Source of the DNA: Microvirga lupini | GTDB taxonomy: Bacteria; Pseudomonadota; Alphaproteobacteria; Rhizobiales; Beijerinckiaceae | Direction: 5' to 3' | Assembly: GCF_014191055.1 (NCBI RefSeq) | Contig: NZ_JACHWB010000001.1 | Location: forward strand, 248,001-312,000 | Length of the DNA stretch: 64,000 nucleotides | In this document: in pieces, positions 17,214-26,299 of the stretch | Position numbering within the stretch: position 1 is the stretch's first letter | How the letters are laid out: every line of letters starts with the position of its first letter | Notes under the pieces: model-generated | What the model saw: only the letters and a program-made list of their open reading frames with translations | The model's database searches: none | What the model was told of the DNA's origin: nothing | Made by a program: the position numbers and the translations under genes

Positions 17214-18164
17214 CTAGGCTGTCAGCTTGCTTTGTCCAGCCATATCCGGGGCATCCAGAAGGGCTCTGGACGGCACCTTCTCCGGAAAGAGCGTCTGCAC
17301 CTGCGCGATGTCGGCGAGCGTCGGCAGGCTTGCCTCGTTGCCGAGATACTGGATCGCATGGGATGAGGCCCCACGGGCGAAGATGAAGTGCTCGCGCCAG
17401 GGTAGCTCCGGCCGGGCCATGGCGGAATAGACATAGGCGCCGTGAAAGATGTCGCCGGCGCCGTTCGTGTCCACCACCTTGTCGGCCGGGACGTCGAGGG
17501 CGGGCAGGACGCCTTCCTGGCCGGTCTCGTCGTACCACACGAGGCCACGCTCACCCAAGGTCACGCCACCGATCTTGCAGCCGCGGCTCTTGAGATAGCC
17601 CAGCATCCCGGCCGGAGTCAGGTCCATCTGCTCGCACAGGCGCTCGGCCACGATGGCCACATCGATGAATTCGAGGAGCTCATGGGTGTTGGAGCGCAGG
17701 CCGCCGCCATCCAGGGAGGTGAGAATGCCAGCCTCGCGGCAGGCCTTGGCGTAGTGCATGGCCGCATCGGCCTGGTGGCCGTCGAGGTGGAGGGCTTTGC
17801 AGCCCTGCAGGTTCAGCGGCGGCACCGGATGCAGATAATGGTCGTCACGGCAGCGCACGATGGCGCGCTTGCCGCCGCGGGGCATGATGAAGGACAGGGA
17901 GGATTCGTGGACTTTCCGATGATGAACCGAGATGCCGTATTTCGCCGCCATGTCGATGAACATGCGGCCGAGCCAGTCATCGGCAATCGAAGTCAGGAGA
18001 TCTGGCGGAATCCCGAGCTTGGCGCAGGCGAAGGCCGCCGTGACCGCATTGCCGCCGAACGAGATCGCATAATCCCGGGCCACGGTCTTCTCGTCCCCGG
18101 TCGGCAACTCGTCCGCCAGGAAGGTCACGTCGATATAGGTCTGTCCGACAAAGAGAGCATGCAT
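17214..18164 (-). CDS. PfkB-family carbohydrate kinase
   Basis: Ribokinase-like sugar kinase (316 aa). The N-terminal GG motif (ISFGGNAVTAAFACAKLG) and the C-terminal DTNGAGDIFHGAYVYS motif, with the catalytic Asp and anion-hole glycines, define the PfkB family. The sugar cannot be read from sequence. It is last in a minus-strand series anmK, hydrolase, murQ, BadF-type kinase, pfkB, so an amino-sugar or related substrate is the natural inference. The start at 18164 begins MHALFVGQTYIDV, which matches family N-termini; a 34-residue upstream extension is rejected. Confidence 0.88.
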   Translation of the reverse strand: MHALFVGQTYIDVTFLADELPTGDEKTVARDYAISFGGNAVTAAFACAKLGIPPDLLTSIADDWLGRMFIDMAAKYGISVHHRKVHESSLSFIMPRGGKRAIVRCRDDHYLHPVPPLNLQGCKALHLDGHQADAAMHYAKACREAGILTSLDGGGLRSNTHELLEFIDVAIVAERLCEQMDLTPAGMLGYLKSRGCKIGGVTLGERGLVWYDETGQEGVLPALDVPADKVVDTNGAGDIFHGAYVYSAMARPELPWREHFIFARGASSHAIQYLGNEASLPTLADIAQVQTLFPEKVPSRALLDAPDMAGQSKLTA

Positions 18165-18262
18165 TGCTAGGACATCATCTCGTTGAGTTCGCTGTCCGAG
18201 TCTTGGACGAGAGGGGAGGATTAGGCAAGCCATCGGGCTTCGCCTTTGAGCTTGGCGGCCTC

Positions 18263-19171
18263 TCAAGCTCTGTTGAGCGTCGCGGCCAGGCGGGCGGCCG
18301 TCAGGGCCGCGTCCAGATCGGTTGCGATGAACTCGACGGGAGCGACAAGCTTCTTGCGGAAGGCGCTGGAGATGACCGGGTGGAGGCGCGCACTGCCGCC
18401 CACCAGGGCCACCGGCCGGGCGCCGAGGCGCTTGATCAGGGCATTGGCCAGACGGGCCAGTTCCTCTCCGGCCTCCCTCAGGATCCGAAGGGCTGTGCCG
18501 TCATCGGCAGAGGCCGCCTCGCCCACGGCGCGGGCCAGCGACCCGATCTTGCCCCGGTCGCCGCCATAGACGAAGGAGCGGACCACATTCCAGTCGGTGC
18601 CGCCGAGCGCCCGGGCCAGGCAGGTGCCCAGAATTGATGTCCAGCCTTCACCGGGGCTTTCCTCCTCAGCCCGCAGGACGGCCTTCAACGCTTCCCGGGC
18701 GATCCAGAAGCCCGAGCCGCCGTCATCGATGAGGTTGCCGCGCCCGCCGACCCGGATCACCTGCTTGTCCTCGGACAGATAATAGCCGATCGAGCCGGTG
18801 CCGCTATAGACCAGGATGCCTTCACCCAGGGCGAAATAGGCCAGGTAGGCGATCCACATGTCTTCCGCGACGAAGACCCTGTCGGGCGACAACTCGAAGG
18901 TTTCCGCGAACATGGCCCGCATGGTGGCCTCGGCCGGAGTCTCGCGGGTGAGGCCGGTGATTCCTGCGACGATGCCCAGGGGCCTTCCCGTCTCGAGCAC
19001 GGCCTGCGCCATGTCGAGGACGATCTGCCGGGCGCGCTCTTCCGCAGCGGCCGAGAAGAGGTGGCCGGTGAGAGGCGCAACGGAGCCTTGGGCCACGCAT
19101 TGGCCGGTCGCGTCCGCCAGCCGCCAGCGCGTGGCGGTCCCGCCCGCATCGATGCCCAGCCCCAGCCCCAT
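18263..19171 (-). CDS. BadF/BadG-type ATPase, probable N-acetylhexosamine kinase
   Basis: Sugar kinase of the ASKHA fold (302 aa). The phosphate-1 loop is GIDAGGTATRWRLAD, the second is VYSGTGSIGYY, and the adenosine motif is ALVGGSARLHP. This BadF/BadG/BcrA/BcrD group includes eukaryotic GlcNAc kinase and bacterial MurNAc/GlcNAc kinases. Located 44 bases after murQ, it is a good candidate to phosphorylate GlcNAc or MurNAc released from peptidoglycan. A second, only moderately similar member lies at 30466-31347, implying two different substrates. Substrate choice is inference. Confidence 0.82.
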   Translation of the reverse strand: MGLGLGIDAGGTATRWRLADATGQCVAQGSVAPLTGHLFSAAAEERARQIVLDMAQAVLETGRPLGIVAGITGLTRETPAEATMRAMFAETFELSPDRVFVAEDMWIAYLAYFALGEGILVYSGTGSIGYYLSEDKQVIRVGGRGNLIDDGGSGFWIAREALKAVLRAEEESPGEGWTSILGTCLARALGGTDWNVVRSFVYGGDRGKIGSLARAVGEAASADDGTALRILREAGEELARLANALIKRLGARPVALVGGSARLHPVISSAFRKKLVAPVEFIATDLDAALTAARLAATLNRA

Positions 19172-19215
19172 GCGCCCGCTGCCTTCTTGTCAGTGCCAGT
19201 TCTCAAGCGGTTTTG

Positions 19216-20106
19216 TTAGGACGTCTTGGGAAGATCCGCCAGAGCCTTGCGCAGATTGCTGTCGTGTCGCTCAAGCGCGCTTTGCGCTTCTGCGGGGCTG
19301 GCGCCCATGGCGATGAGCACGGCCGTCTTCAGGTCGCCGCCGGCCTCTAAGATGGCATCCGTTGCCGTGGCCTCGTCGCAATCGGTGATCTGCATGACCA
19401 TGATCTCGCTGCGGCGGCGCAGCTTGGCGTTCGTCGCGCGCATGTTGACCATGAGACCGCGATAGACCCGGTCCATCCTGACCATGATCAGGGTCGAGAG
19501 CAGGTTGAGGATCACCTTCTGGGCCGTGCCGGCTTTCATGCGCGTCGAGCCGGCAATCACCTCCTCGCCCGTGTCGGCCAGGATCGGATGGGAGCAGACC
19601 TTGAGCAGGCGTGTGTCGGGATTGTTGGAGATGCCGATGGTCTGAGCCCCTCGTGCAGCTGCCTCCTTGAGGGCCGCGATGGTAAACGGCGTCCCGCCGC
19701 TGGCCGCCACGCCGATCACCACATCGTCGGGGCCGATATTGTTCTCGCGGATGCCCGCGATGCCGTCTTCGACCGAATCCTCGGCGTTTTCCACCGCCTG
19801 CATGATGGCGCCTTCACCGCCGGCGATCAGGTAGACCACCCGGTCGTCGGGCCAGTTGAAGGTCGGCGGCAGTTCCGTTCCATCCTGAACGCCGATGCGG
19901 CCCGAGGTTCCGGCGCCCGCGTAGACCAGACGTCCGCCGCGGCGCAGACGGGGCACCGCCTCTTCCGCAGCGGCGGCGATGGCCGGCAGGGAGGGCCTGA
20001 CCGCGGCAACGGCGGAGAGCTGCCCCTCATAGAACGCCGAGAGGACATCAAGGCTCGGCCACGTGTCGAGGTCCTGGTAGCGGGTACTGAAATGTTCTGT
20101 CGCCAT
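19216..20106 (-). CDS. murQ: N-acetylmuramic acid 6-phosphate etherase
   Basis: SIS-domain etherase (296 aa) that cleaves the lactyl ether of MurNAc 6-phosphate to give GlcNAc 6-phosphate and D-lactate, the key cytoplasmic step of murein recycling. Family motifs: VYAGAGTSGRIGVQDGTELP, VIGVAASGGTPFT and AGSTRMKAGTAQK. Length matches E. coli MurQ (298 aa). The start at 20106 (MATEHFSTRYQDLDTWP) is chosen over an upstream ATG adding 17 unconserved residues. A candidate operator lies 18 bases upstream of this start. Confidence 0.95.
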   Translation of the reverse strand: MATEHFSTRYQDLDTWPSLDVLSAFYEGQLSAVAAVRPSLPAIAAAAEEAVPRLRRGGRLVYAGAGTSGRIGVQDGTELPPTFNWPDDRVVYLIAGGEGAIMQAVENAEDSVEDGIAGIRENNIGPDDVVIGVAASGGTPFTIAALKEAAARGAQTIGISNNPDTRLLKVCSHPILADTGEEVIAGSTRMKAGTAQKVILNLLSTLIMVRMDRVYRGLMVNMRATNAKLRRRSEIMVMQITDCDEATATDAILEAGGDLKTAVLIAMGASPAEAQSALERHDSNLRKALADLPKTS

Positions 20107-20123
20107 TATGCCAACCTTCTTCC

Positions 20124-20142
20124 AGACCAATATAGGACCAGT
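20124..20142 (-). promoter_or_regulatory. Candidate GntR operator, site A (murQ promoter)
   Basis: Read on the minus strand: ACTGGTCCTATATTGGTCT. It contains a direct repeat TGGTC-N5-TTGGTC and aligns base for base with sites at 22400-22418 and 31540-31558 around the core ATATTGG. It sits 18-36 bases upstream of the murQ start codon. The proposed ligand is the GntR/UTRA protein at 29684-30469. Confidence 0.55.
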
Positions 20143-20208
20143 TGAGGTCCGCAACAATCGCCTGCGGATGTCAGAATGGCGCTGGTCACCACGTTTCTGT
20201 TGGCATCC

Positions 20209-21234
20209 TTAAAGGCGCGACTGCCGGTCGAACAACGCGGTCACCTGCTCGCCTGTTGCACGGCGCAAGGCGAGGATCCCGCTATCCTTGTGCCGGCTCG
20301 GATGAACCCGGTTGGTGAGGAGCGACCAGGCGAGCCCACGCTCGAAGTCGATCCACAGGCCGGTGCCGGTAAAACCCGTATGGCCGATAGTGTTCGGCGA
20401 GCAGGAATCGCCGCCGTGCCAGCCGGGGTAGAAGCCTTCCCAGCCCACGGTCCGCTTCTCCGATTCCAGCGTACGGATGGCTTTGATGGATTCCGGCGAC
20501 AGCCCCGTGCCGGCAAGAAGCGAATGGGCGAAGTCGAGCACGCCGTCGATGGTGCCGAACAGACCGGCATGGCCCGAGGCGCCACCGAGCGCGAAGGCGT
20601 TTTCGTCATGCACCTCACCACGGATCACGCGTCCGCGCCAGGTGTCCTTCTCGGTTGCGGCGCAAAGCTTTGGATCAGGCCGGAACGAGAGGCGTTCAGG
20701 AAGCGGCTGATCGATCAGCGCCTGTCCCGTGATGCGCTCGATGGCGATGCCGAGCAGCATGTAATTGATGTCGGAATAGACCGGTGGCCCCGGCTGCCAG
20801 ACCCGCTGCAGGATGAAGGCGCGCAGGGTGTTCGGGTCCTGCCCATAGGTGTAAAGCGGTTCCACGGCCGGCAGATGCGTCTGATGTGCGAGGCACTGGC
20901 GGAAGGTGAGCCGCCGCTCGGCTGCATTCATGTCGTACTGGCGCAGATCCGGAATGACCTTCACCAACGGATCATCAAGGGCAATCCGGCCTTCCTCGAC
21001 CAGTTGCAGGATGCGCGTGGTGGTGAAGATCACCTTCGTGAGCGAGGCGAGGTCGAACCATGTTTCACGGGAAACATTTTCGCGAACCGGCTCTATCTGC
21101 GCGTACCCGGCCCATTGCACGGCACGCTCGCCATCCGCTGTGACCAATCCCAGGACCGCGCCGGGAATGTTGCCGTTCTGGATCGAAGCGGCAGCGGGCG
21201 TGAAGGCCTCGTCGATCAGATCCGTCAATGTCAT
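20209..21234 (-). CDS. Beta-lactamase-related serine hydrolase (AmlB-like)
   Basis: Serine hydrolase of the class C beta-lactamase/penicillin-binding fold (341 aa). The nucleophile motif is SLTK (in FDLASLTKVIF), the tyrosine motif is YSDINYM, and HTGFTGTG replaces the KTG box. No signal peptide is evident, so it may act in the cytoplasm. In Bacillus the murQ cluster also holds a hydrolase of this type (ybbE/amlB), so co-localisation with murQ and anmK supports a role in muropeptide salvage. It starts 7 bases after the anmK stop. Exact reaction unknown. Confidence 0.82.
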   Translation of the reverse strand: MTLTDLIDEAFTPAAASIQNGNIPGAVLGLVTADGERAVQWAGYAQIEPVRENVSRETWFDLASLTKVIFTTTRILQLVEEGRIALDDPLVKVIPDLRQYDMNAAERRLTFRQCLAHQTHLPAVEPLYTYGQDPNTLRAFILQRVWQPGPPVYSDINYMLLGIAIERITGQALIDQPLPERLSFRPDPKLCAATEKDTWRGRVIRGEVHDENAFALGGASGHAGLFGTIDGVLDFAHSLLAGTGLSPESIKAIRTLESEKRTVGWEGFYPGWHGGDSCSPNTIGHTGFTGTGLWIDFERGLAWSLLTNRVHPSRHKDSGILALRRATGEQVTALFDRQSRL

Positions 21235-21241
21235 GGCTGTA

Positions 21242-22339
21242 TCACGCGGCGCGATGGAGTTCGCCGCCGGGCATGGGATGCGGCACTCCGGTCGTGGTTG
21301 GCAGGCTCAGGGGCAGGCCGAGAGTCGACCGTACGGCGAGATAGCCGAAGGCCTGCGCTTCAAGAAAATCGCCGTCCCAACCCACTGATTCCACCGGATC
21401 AACTGCAACGCCCAACTCCTCACGCAGGCGCTTCATGAAATGCGCGTTGCGCCGTCCGCCGCCGGTCACCAGCCAGCGCTGCGGCGCGCGTGGCACATGG
21501 CGCAGGGCCGCAACGACGGACTGTACCGTGAATTCCGCCAGCGTTGCCGCGCCGTCCTCATCGGAGAGCGCTTCGACGCCTTTGGCACGGGCATGAAAAT
21601 CCTGACGGTCGAGGGATTTCGGCGCGGGCCGATCGAAGAACGGGTTCTGCATGAACACGGAGACGAGCTTTTGATCGATCCTGCCGGAGGCCGCCAATTG
21701 TCCATTTTCGTCATAGCTCATGCCGCGGCGACGCAGCACGAAATCGTCGAGCAGTGCGCTTGCCGGACCAGTGTCGAAAGCGATCACCACATCCCCATCG
21801 ATATACGTGACGTTCCCGACGCCGCCGAGATTGAGGATCATGATCGGCTGCTGGAGGTTGCTGGCCAGCGCGCGATGATAGAGCGGAACGAACGGCGCGC
21901 CTTCCCCGCCCGATGCCACATCAGCGTGGCGGAAGCGATAGACGGTATCGATGCCGAGAGCCTCGGCGACCTTGTCGCCCAGCCCGAGCTGGCGCGTGAA
22001 GCGGATCTCCGGTCGGTGATAGACCGTCTGGCCGTGGAAACCGATGAGCTTCACCTCCGCTGCGCCGATTCCGGTCTCCTCCATGAAACGCCGGATGGCG
22101 GCGATATGCGCCTCCGTCACGTCTCGCTCCAGATCTTCCAGCGGCTCGCTTTGCGCCTGTGCCGGCTCGGCAATCAGCGCCTGGAGGGTTCTTCTCAAAT
22201 TATCCGGATAGGAGAAAGTGCGGCCCAGTCCCGGCTTCACTAATGTATCGCCGTCCGTGTCAACGATGGAGACGTCGATACCGTCCATCGACGTGCCGCT
22301 GATCACCCCGATGGCTTTGACAGTGGAACGGTCCGACAT
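21242..22339 (-). CDS. anmK: Anhydro-N-acetylmuramic acid kinase
   Basis: AnmK (365 aa; E. coli 369) opens and phosphorylates 1,6-anhydro-MurNAc to MurNAc 6-phosphate, the substrate of MurQ. The N-terminal GVISGTSMDGIDVS motif is diagnostic, followed by GFHGQTVYHRPE, LNLGGVGNVTYI, FDTGPASALLDD and the C-terminal LVTGGGRRN. Of several in-frame ATGs, 22339 is chosen because GGAG lies six bases upstream; 22345 would leave no spacing and 22420 adds unconserved sequence. It heads the minus-strand series running to pfkB and is divergent from a peptide-type ABC importer. Confidence 0.95.
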   Translation of the reverse strand: MSDRSTVKAIGVISGTSMDGIDVSIVDTDGDTLVKPGLGRTFSYPDNLRRTLQALIAEPAQAQSEPLEDLERDVTEAHIAAIRRFMEETGIGAAEVKLIGFHGQTVYHRPEIRFTRQLGLGDKVAEALGIDTVYRFRHADVASGGEGAPFVPLYHRALASNLQQPIMILNLGGVGNVTYIDGDVVIAFDTGPASALLDDFVLRRRGMSYDENGQLAASGRIDQKLVSVFMQNPFFDRPAPKSLDRQDFHARAKGVEALSDEDGAATLAEFTVQSVVAALRHVPRAPQRWLVTGGGRRNAHFMKRLREELGVAVDPVESVGWDGDFLEAQAFGYLAVRSTLGLPLSLPTTTGVPHPMPGGELHRAA

Positions 22340-22399
22340 CTGCATCTCCGGCTTGGTCTGGTTGGTCTTGACCATAGCACAGCCGAGGGGGTGGTCCAG

Positions 22400-22418
22400 A
22401 GTGGTATGATATTGGACC
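22400..22418 (+). promoter_or_regulatory. Candidate GntR operator, site C (anmK / peptide-importer divergent promoter)
   Basis: AGTGGTATGATATTGGACC, aligned with sites A and B around ATATTGG. It also lies within an inverted repeat, TGGTCCA (22392-22398) and TGGACCA (22413-22419). Located about 60 bases upstream of both the anmK start (minus) and the substrate-binding protein start (plus), suitable for coordinated control of both directions. Confidence 0.55.
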
Positions 22419-22480
22419 ATGACAGGTTCGCAGGGATGTCCTATAAATCACCCCGCGGCTTCCAAGGGAGGAATAGACGT

Positions 22481-23980
22481 ATGGTCAGCTCAGCTCTGCG
22501 CGGCGCAATCGGCGCAGGTTTCATGGTGGCGGCGATGGCTTCCGCCTCGGCTCAGGTTCTGGAAATCGGCGCGGACAACGGCCCTACTGGCTTGGATCCG
22601 CATCTCATCACCGCATTCCCGAGCTTCATGGTGGTGAACGGCAACATCTATGAAGGCCTCACGGCCATCGACAAGGATCTGAAGACCGTTCCTGGCCTCG
22701 CCGAATCCTGGAGCGCCGCGCCGGACGGCAAGACCTATACCTTCAAGCTGCGCTCGGGCGTGAAATTCCACGACGGCTCCGACATGAATGCCGAGGACGT
22801 GGTGGCCTCCATCAAACGCGTGCAGAGCAAGGACATCGCCTCGCCGCTCGCAAGCCGCCTCGCGGCGGTGGAGAGCGCCAATGCGGTCGATGCCCAGACC
22901 GTGGAGCTGAAGCTCAAGGAGCCGTCCGCTGCTCTCCTCAGTTCGCTGGCCACCATCGCCATCGTGCCGAGTGCCATGGAAGCGAACAAGGACGCCCTGC
23001 AGAAGGCGCCGGTTGGCACAGGCCCGTTCAAGTTCCAGGAATGGCAGCCGAACGGCTTCATCCTTCTGACCAAGAACGAGGCCTATTGGGAGAAGGGGCT
23101 GCCGAAGCTCGCCGGGCTCAAGTTCAACATCGTGCCCGAATCGGCCACCCGTCAGGTGGGCCTGAGCAACGGGCAATATGCGCTCCTGCCGAACATCGAT
23201 GCGGCGACCGCCCTGCAGCTCAAGGGCAAGCCGAACGTGAAGCTCGCCGAGACGATGGATCTCGCCTACACGCTCATCGGCATGAACGTGTCGAAGCCGC
23301 CCTTCGACAATGCGAAGGTGCGTGAGGCGGTGAACTACGCCATCAACCGCCAGGAGATCGTGGATGCGGCGCTTTTCGGTGCCGGCGTGCCGGGCGGTCC
23401 GCTCTCGCCGGCCTTGAAATCCTGGGCGCTCGATGTGAACCAGTTCGCCTGCTACAAGCCCGACCCGGCGAAGGCCCAGGCTCTGCTGAAGGAGGCGGGC
23501 GTCGCAACGCCGGTGGCCGTCACCCTGAAGGTCCTGCCACGCCAGGATGTGAAGGACATCGCCCAGGTGGTGCAGGAGCAGCTGAACAAGGCTGGTTTCA
23601 AGGTTGAACTCGTCAACCAGGAGCAGGGCCAGTTCATTCAGGATTGGCGCAACAGCAACTTCGACATGTTCGCCTCGATCAATGCCGGCCAGCCGGATCC
23701 GGACGAGTATTTCTATCGAACCTTCCGCACCGGTGGCTCGACCAACGTGTTCAAGTATTCGGACGCGGAGATCGACAGCCTGCTCGATCAGGCCCGCAGC
23801 CAGCAGGATCAAGCGGCCCGCAAGACGGCCTACGACAAGGTGCAGCAGAAGCTCGCCTGCTCCGGCCCTGTGGCGCACCTGACCTACGGCACGTTGTTCT
23901 CGGCCATGAACAGCAAGCTGCAGGGCTACGACGTGATGCCGAACCGCTCGCTGATGCTGCTGCGCAACGCATCCTACTGA
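22481..23980 (+). CDS. ABC transporter substrate-binding protein, family 5 (peptide type)
   Basis: Periplasmic binding protein (499 aa) of the DppA/OppA group. A signal peptide (1-24, ending ASASA-Q) precedes the mature protein. YTFKLRSGVKFHDGS, KAPVGTGPFKF and VREAVNYAINRQEI are family-5 signatures. GGGAGG lies eight bases before the ATG at 22481; the 30 upstream in-frame codons are rejected. Ligand unknown. Divergence from anmK with a shared candidate operator makes muropeptide or peptidoglycan-derived peptide import an attractive inference. A G/C hairpin follows the stop. Confidence 0.9.
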   Translation: MVSSALRGAIGAGFMVAAMASASAQVLEIGADNGPTGLDPHLITAFPSFMVVNGNIYEGLTAIDKDLKTVPGLAESWSAAPDGKTYTFKLRSGVKFHDGSDMNAEDVVASIKRVQSKDIASPLASRLAAVESANAVDAQTVELKLKEPSAALLSSLATIAIVPSAMEANKDALQKAPVGTGPFKFQEWQPNGFILLTKNEAYWEKGLPKLAGLKFNIVPESATRQVGLSNGQYALLPNIDAATALQLKGKPNVKLAETMDLAYTLIGMNVSKPPFDNAKVREAVNYAINRQEIVDAALFGAGVPGGPLSPALKSWALDVNQFACYKPDPAKAQALLKEAGVATPVAVTLKVLPRQDVKDIAQVVQEQLNKAGFKVELVNQEQGQFIQDWRNSNFDMFASINAGQPDPDEYFYRTFRTGGSTNVFKYSDAEIDSLLDQARSQQDQAARKTAYDKVQQKLACSGPVAHLTYGTLFSAMNSKLQGYDVMPNRSLMLLRNASY

Positions 23981-23993
23981 ACATCCTTTATTG

Positions 23994-24021
23994 CCCGGCG
24001 CCGCGCGAATGCGGCGCCGGG
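23994..24021 (+). terminator. Intergenic hairpin between binding protein and permease
   Basis: An 11-bp perfect stem (CCCGGCGCCGC at 23994-24004 with 24011-24021) and six-base loop, without a strong T-run. Probably a partial terminator or RNA-stabilising element that leaves binding-protein mRNA in excess over permease mRNA. Confidence 0.6.
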
Positions 24022-24048
24022 ATTGTCTTGATCAAAGAGCTCGCCCGA

Positions 24049-24996
24049 ATGAATCGCGTTCTGCTCGCCCGCCTCATCGATCTCGTCATCGTCCTGTTCG
24101 GCGTGTCGATCATCGTTTTTCTGATGATCCGCCTGATCCCGGGCGATGCGGTGGCGATCATGCTGGGGGCGAACACGGAGATCACCCCTGAGCGCATGGC
24201 GGAGCTCAATCGCCGCGTCGGCCTCGACCGTCCCATCGTCGAGCAGTATCTGCTCTGGGCCGGCGCCGCGTTGCGCGGCGATTTCGGCACCTCGCTCTGG
24301 ACGGGCCGGCCTGTGGCCGGCGAGATTCTCCTGCATCTGTGGCCGACGCTCGAGCTCACGTTCCTCGCGCTTCTCATCGGCGCGGTGCTGGCGGTGCCGG
24401 TCGGCTGCCTGATGGCGCAGACCCGCGGCGGTACCGCTGACGTCGTGATGCGCGTGACGGCCATCGCCGGCCTGACGATCCCCTCCTTCTGGCTCGGCAT
24501 CGTGCTGATCCTGCTTCTTGCCAGCTGGGCGCCGGGCTTTGCGTCGCTTGGCTATGTGCCGTTCTCGGAAGATCCTCTCGGCAACCTGCAGCGCATGACG
24601 CTGCCGGCCATCGCCCTGGCGCTGCCGATCCTCGCCAATCTCTCTCGCCTCGTCCGCTCGGCCATGCTCGACGCGCTGGGTCAGGACTATGTCCGCACGG
24701 CACGCGCCAAAGGCTTGGCCGAGCGCAAGGTCGTTTACAAGCATGCTCTGCGCAACGCGCTGATCCCGTTCCTCACCAGCGTCGGCATCATGACCGGCTA
24801 TCTGCTCGGCGGCGCCATCGTGGTCGAGCAGGTCTTTGCCATCCCGGGTCTCGGTCGCCTGATCCTTGGGGCCATCGCCGAGCGCAACTATCCGCTGATC
24901 CAGGCTACCATCCTGGTGGTCACGGCGGGCTTCGTTCTCGTGAACTTCCTCGTCGACCTGCTCTACATCGTCGTCGATCCCCGCGTGAGGGCCTAG
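24049..24996 (+). CDS. Peptide-type ABC transporter permease (DppB-like)
   Basis: Inner-membrane permease (315 aa) of the DppB/OppB type. The N-terminus has FGVSIIVFLMIRLIPGDAV, and the cytoplasmic EAA loop reads YVRTARAKGLAERKVVYKHA. About six transmembrane helices. The chosen ATG at 24049 begins MNRVLLARLIDLV as in homologues; the long upstream extension is an artefact of an open frame through the binding-protein gene. It is followed four bases later by the second permease. Confidence 0.92.
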   Translation: MNRVLLARLIDLVIVLFGVSIIVFLMIRLIPGDAVAIMLGANTEITPERMAELNRRVGLDRPIVEQYLLWAGAALRGDFGTSLWTGRPVAGEILLHLWPTLELTFLALLIGAVLAVPVGCLMAQTRGGTADVVMRVTAIAGLTIPSFWLGIVLILLLASWAPGFASLGYVPFSEDPLGNLQRMTLPAIALALPILANLSRLVRSAMLDALGQDYVRTARAKGLAERKVVYKHALRNALIPFLTSVGIMTGYLLGGAIVVEQVFAIPGLGRLILGAIAERNYPLIQATILVVTAGFVLVNFLVDLLYIVVDPRVRA

Positions 24997-25000
24997 AGCC

Positions 25001-25825
25001 GTGCAGCGTCTGGCCAAGAACAAGCTACTGACATTCGCGGTCGCCCTGGTGGCGATCCAGATCATTCTCGCTCTCGGGGCGCCGTTGTTCGCTCCCTACG
25101 ATCCCATGGCGCAGAGCGTGGCGCGTCGCCTGCGGGCACCGACAGAACTGAACTGGTTCGGCACCGATCAGCTGGGCCGCGATGTGCTCACCCGCATCCT
25201 CTATGGCTACCGCACCTCCCTCATCGCGTGCCTGCTGGCTGTAGGCGTCGCTCTCTTCGCTGGAGGCGCCCTTGGGCTCGTGGCAGCCTACTACCGCGGC
25301 TGGCTCGATCGCATCATCATGCGCATCATGGATGTGCTCTTTGCCTTTCCGGTGATGCTGCTCGCCATCGGCATCATTGCAGTGCTGGGACCGCACATCT
25401 ACAGCGCCGCCGCTGCCATCGCGGTGGTCTACACGCCGATCTTCGCACGGCTCCTGCGCGGTCCCGCCCTGGTGCTGTGCGAGAGCGAATATGTGGCCGG
25501 CGCCCGCGCCATCGGCGCATCGGATGCGCGAATCATCTTCCTGCACATCCTGCCGAACCTTGCGTCCGTGATCCTAGTCCAGACAAGCCTGCTGCTCTCC
25601 GCCGCCATCCTGGTCGAGGCTTCGCTCTCCTTCCTCGGCCTCGGCACCCAGCCGCCGACTCCGTCCCTCGGCTTGATGCTGTCGGAGGGGCGCAACTTCC
25701 TCATGCTGTCTCCCTGGAGCGCAATCTTCGCGGGCTTCGCCATCCTGTTCCTGTCCTTCGGCTTCAATCTGTTGGGTGATGCCCTGCGCGACACCCTCGA
25801 TCCACGCCTGAGAGGCCAGCCGTGA
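25001..25825 (+). CDS. Peptide-type ABC transporter permease (DppC-like)
   Basis: Second permease (274 aa) of the DppC/OppC type with GTG start. FGTDQLGRDVLTRILYG is the family motif, the EAA loop is YVAGARAIGASDARIIFLHI, and the C-terminus LGDALRDTLDPRLRG is typical. The stop overlaps the start of a GNAT gene (TGATG). No DppD/DppF ATPase gene follows, and none occurs in the window, so this importer must borrow ATPases encoded elsewhere. Confidence 0.92.
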   Translation: MQRLAKNKLLTFAVALVAIQIILALGAPLFAPYDPMAQSVARRLRAPTELNWFGTDQLGRDVLTRILYGYRTSLIACLLAVGVALFAGGALGLVAAYYRGWLDRIIMRIMDVLFAFPVMLLAIGIIAVLGPHIYSAAAAIAVVYTPIFARLLRGPALVLCESEYVAGARAIGASDARIIFLHILPNLASVILVQTSLLLSAAILVEASLSFLGLGTQPPTPSLGLMLSEGRNFLMLSPWSAIFAGFAILFLSFGFNLLGDALRDTLDPRLRGQP

Positions 25826-26259
25826 TGGTACGAACCGCCGGAGCGGATGACGTTCCGGCCCTGGCGGCCATCGCTGAACGGTCCTATCGGGCTGCCTTCG
25901 CGGGCATTCTGGAACAGGATGTGCTCCAAGCCCGGGATAGAATGTTCTTTGCTGAGCGGTTTGCTTCGTCCTGGCAGCGCATGCTGGTGGCCATCTCAGA
26001 AGCTAAGCCCGCTGGCTTCCTGCTCATGTCCGATAGCCATATCGATATGCTGTTCATGGATCCTGATGTCCGCAGCAGAGGCGGCGGTGCGCTTCTTCTC
26101 CAGGAGGCTGAACGGCGAGGCGCGAAGAGTCTCGAATGTTTCCGCGACAATCATGCGGCTCGCCGTTTCTATGAGCGTCACGGCTGGCAGGTTGAACGGG
26201 CATACGACCGGGAGTTCGCCGGCAAGGGCCGCAGCTTCGTTCTTTATGTAAAGGGCTGA
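25825..26259 (+). CDS. GNAT-family N-acetyltransferase
   Basis: Small acetyltransferase (144 aa). The acetyl-CoA-binding segment is seen at DPDVRSRGGGALLLQEAE (motif A, R/Q-x-x-G-x-G/A form), with the motif B region LECFRDNHAARRFYERHGW typical of the family. It is translationally coupled to the upstream permease (TGATG at 25823-25827), which suggests a role on the imported ligand, for example acetylating an amino group. Substrate is not predictable. GTG at 25822 is an alternative start. Confidence 0.85.
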   Translation: MVRTAGADDVPALAAIAERSYRAAFAGILEQDVLQARDRMFFAERFASSWQRMLVAISEAKPAGFLLMSDSHIDMLFMDPDVRSRGGGALLLQEAERRGAKSLECFRDNHAARRFYERHGWQVERAYDREFAGKGRSFVLYVKG

Positions 26260-26299
26260 TCGTTTGGATTCGGCCAAATCGTGGCCGGTATACTCACAA

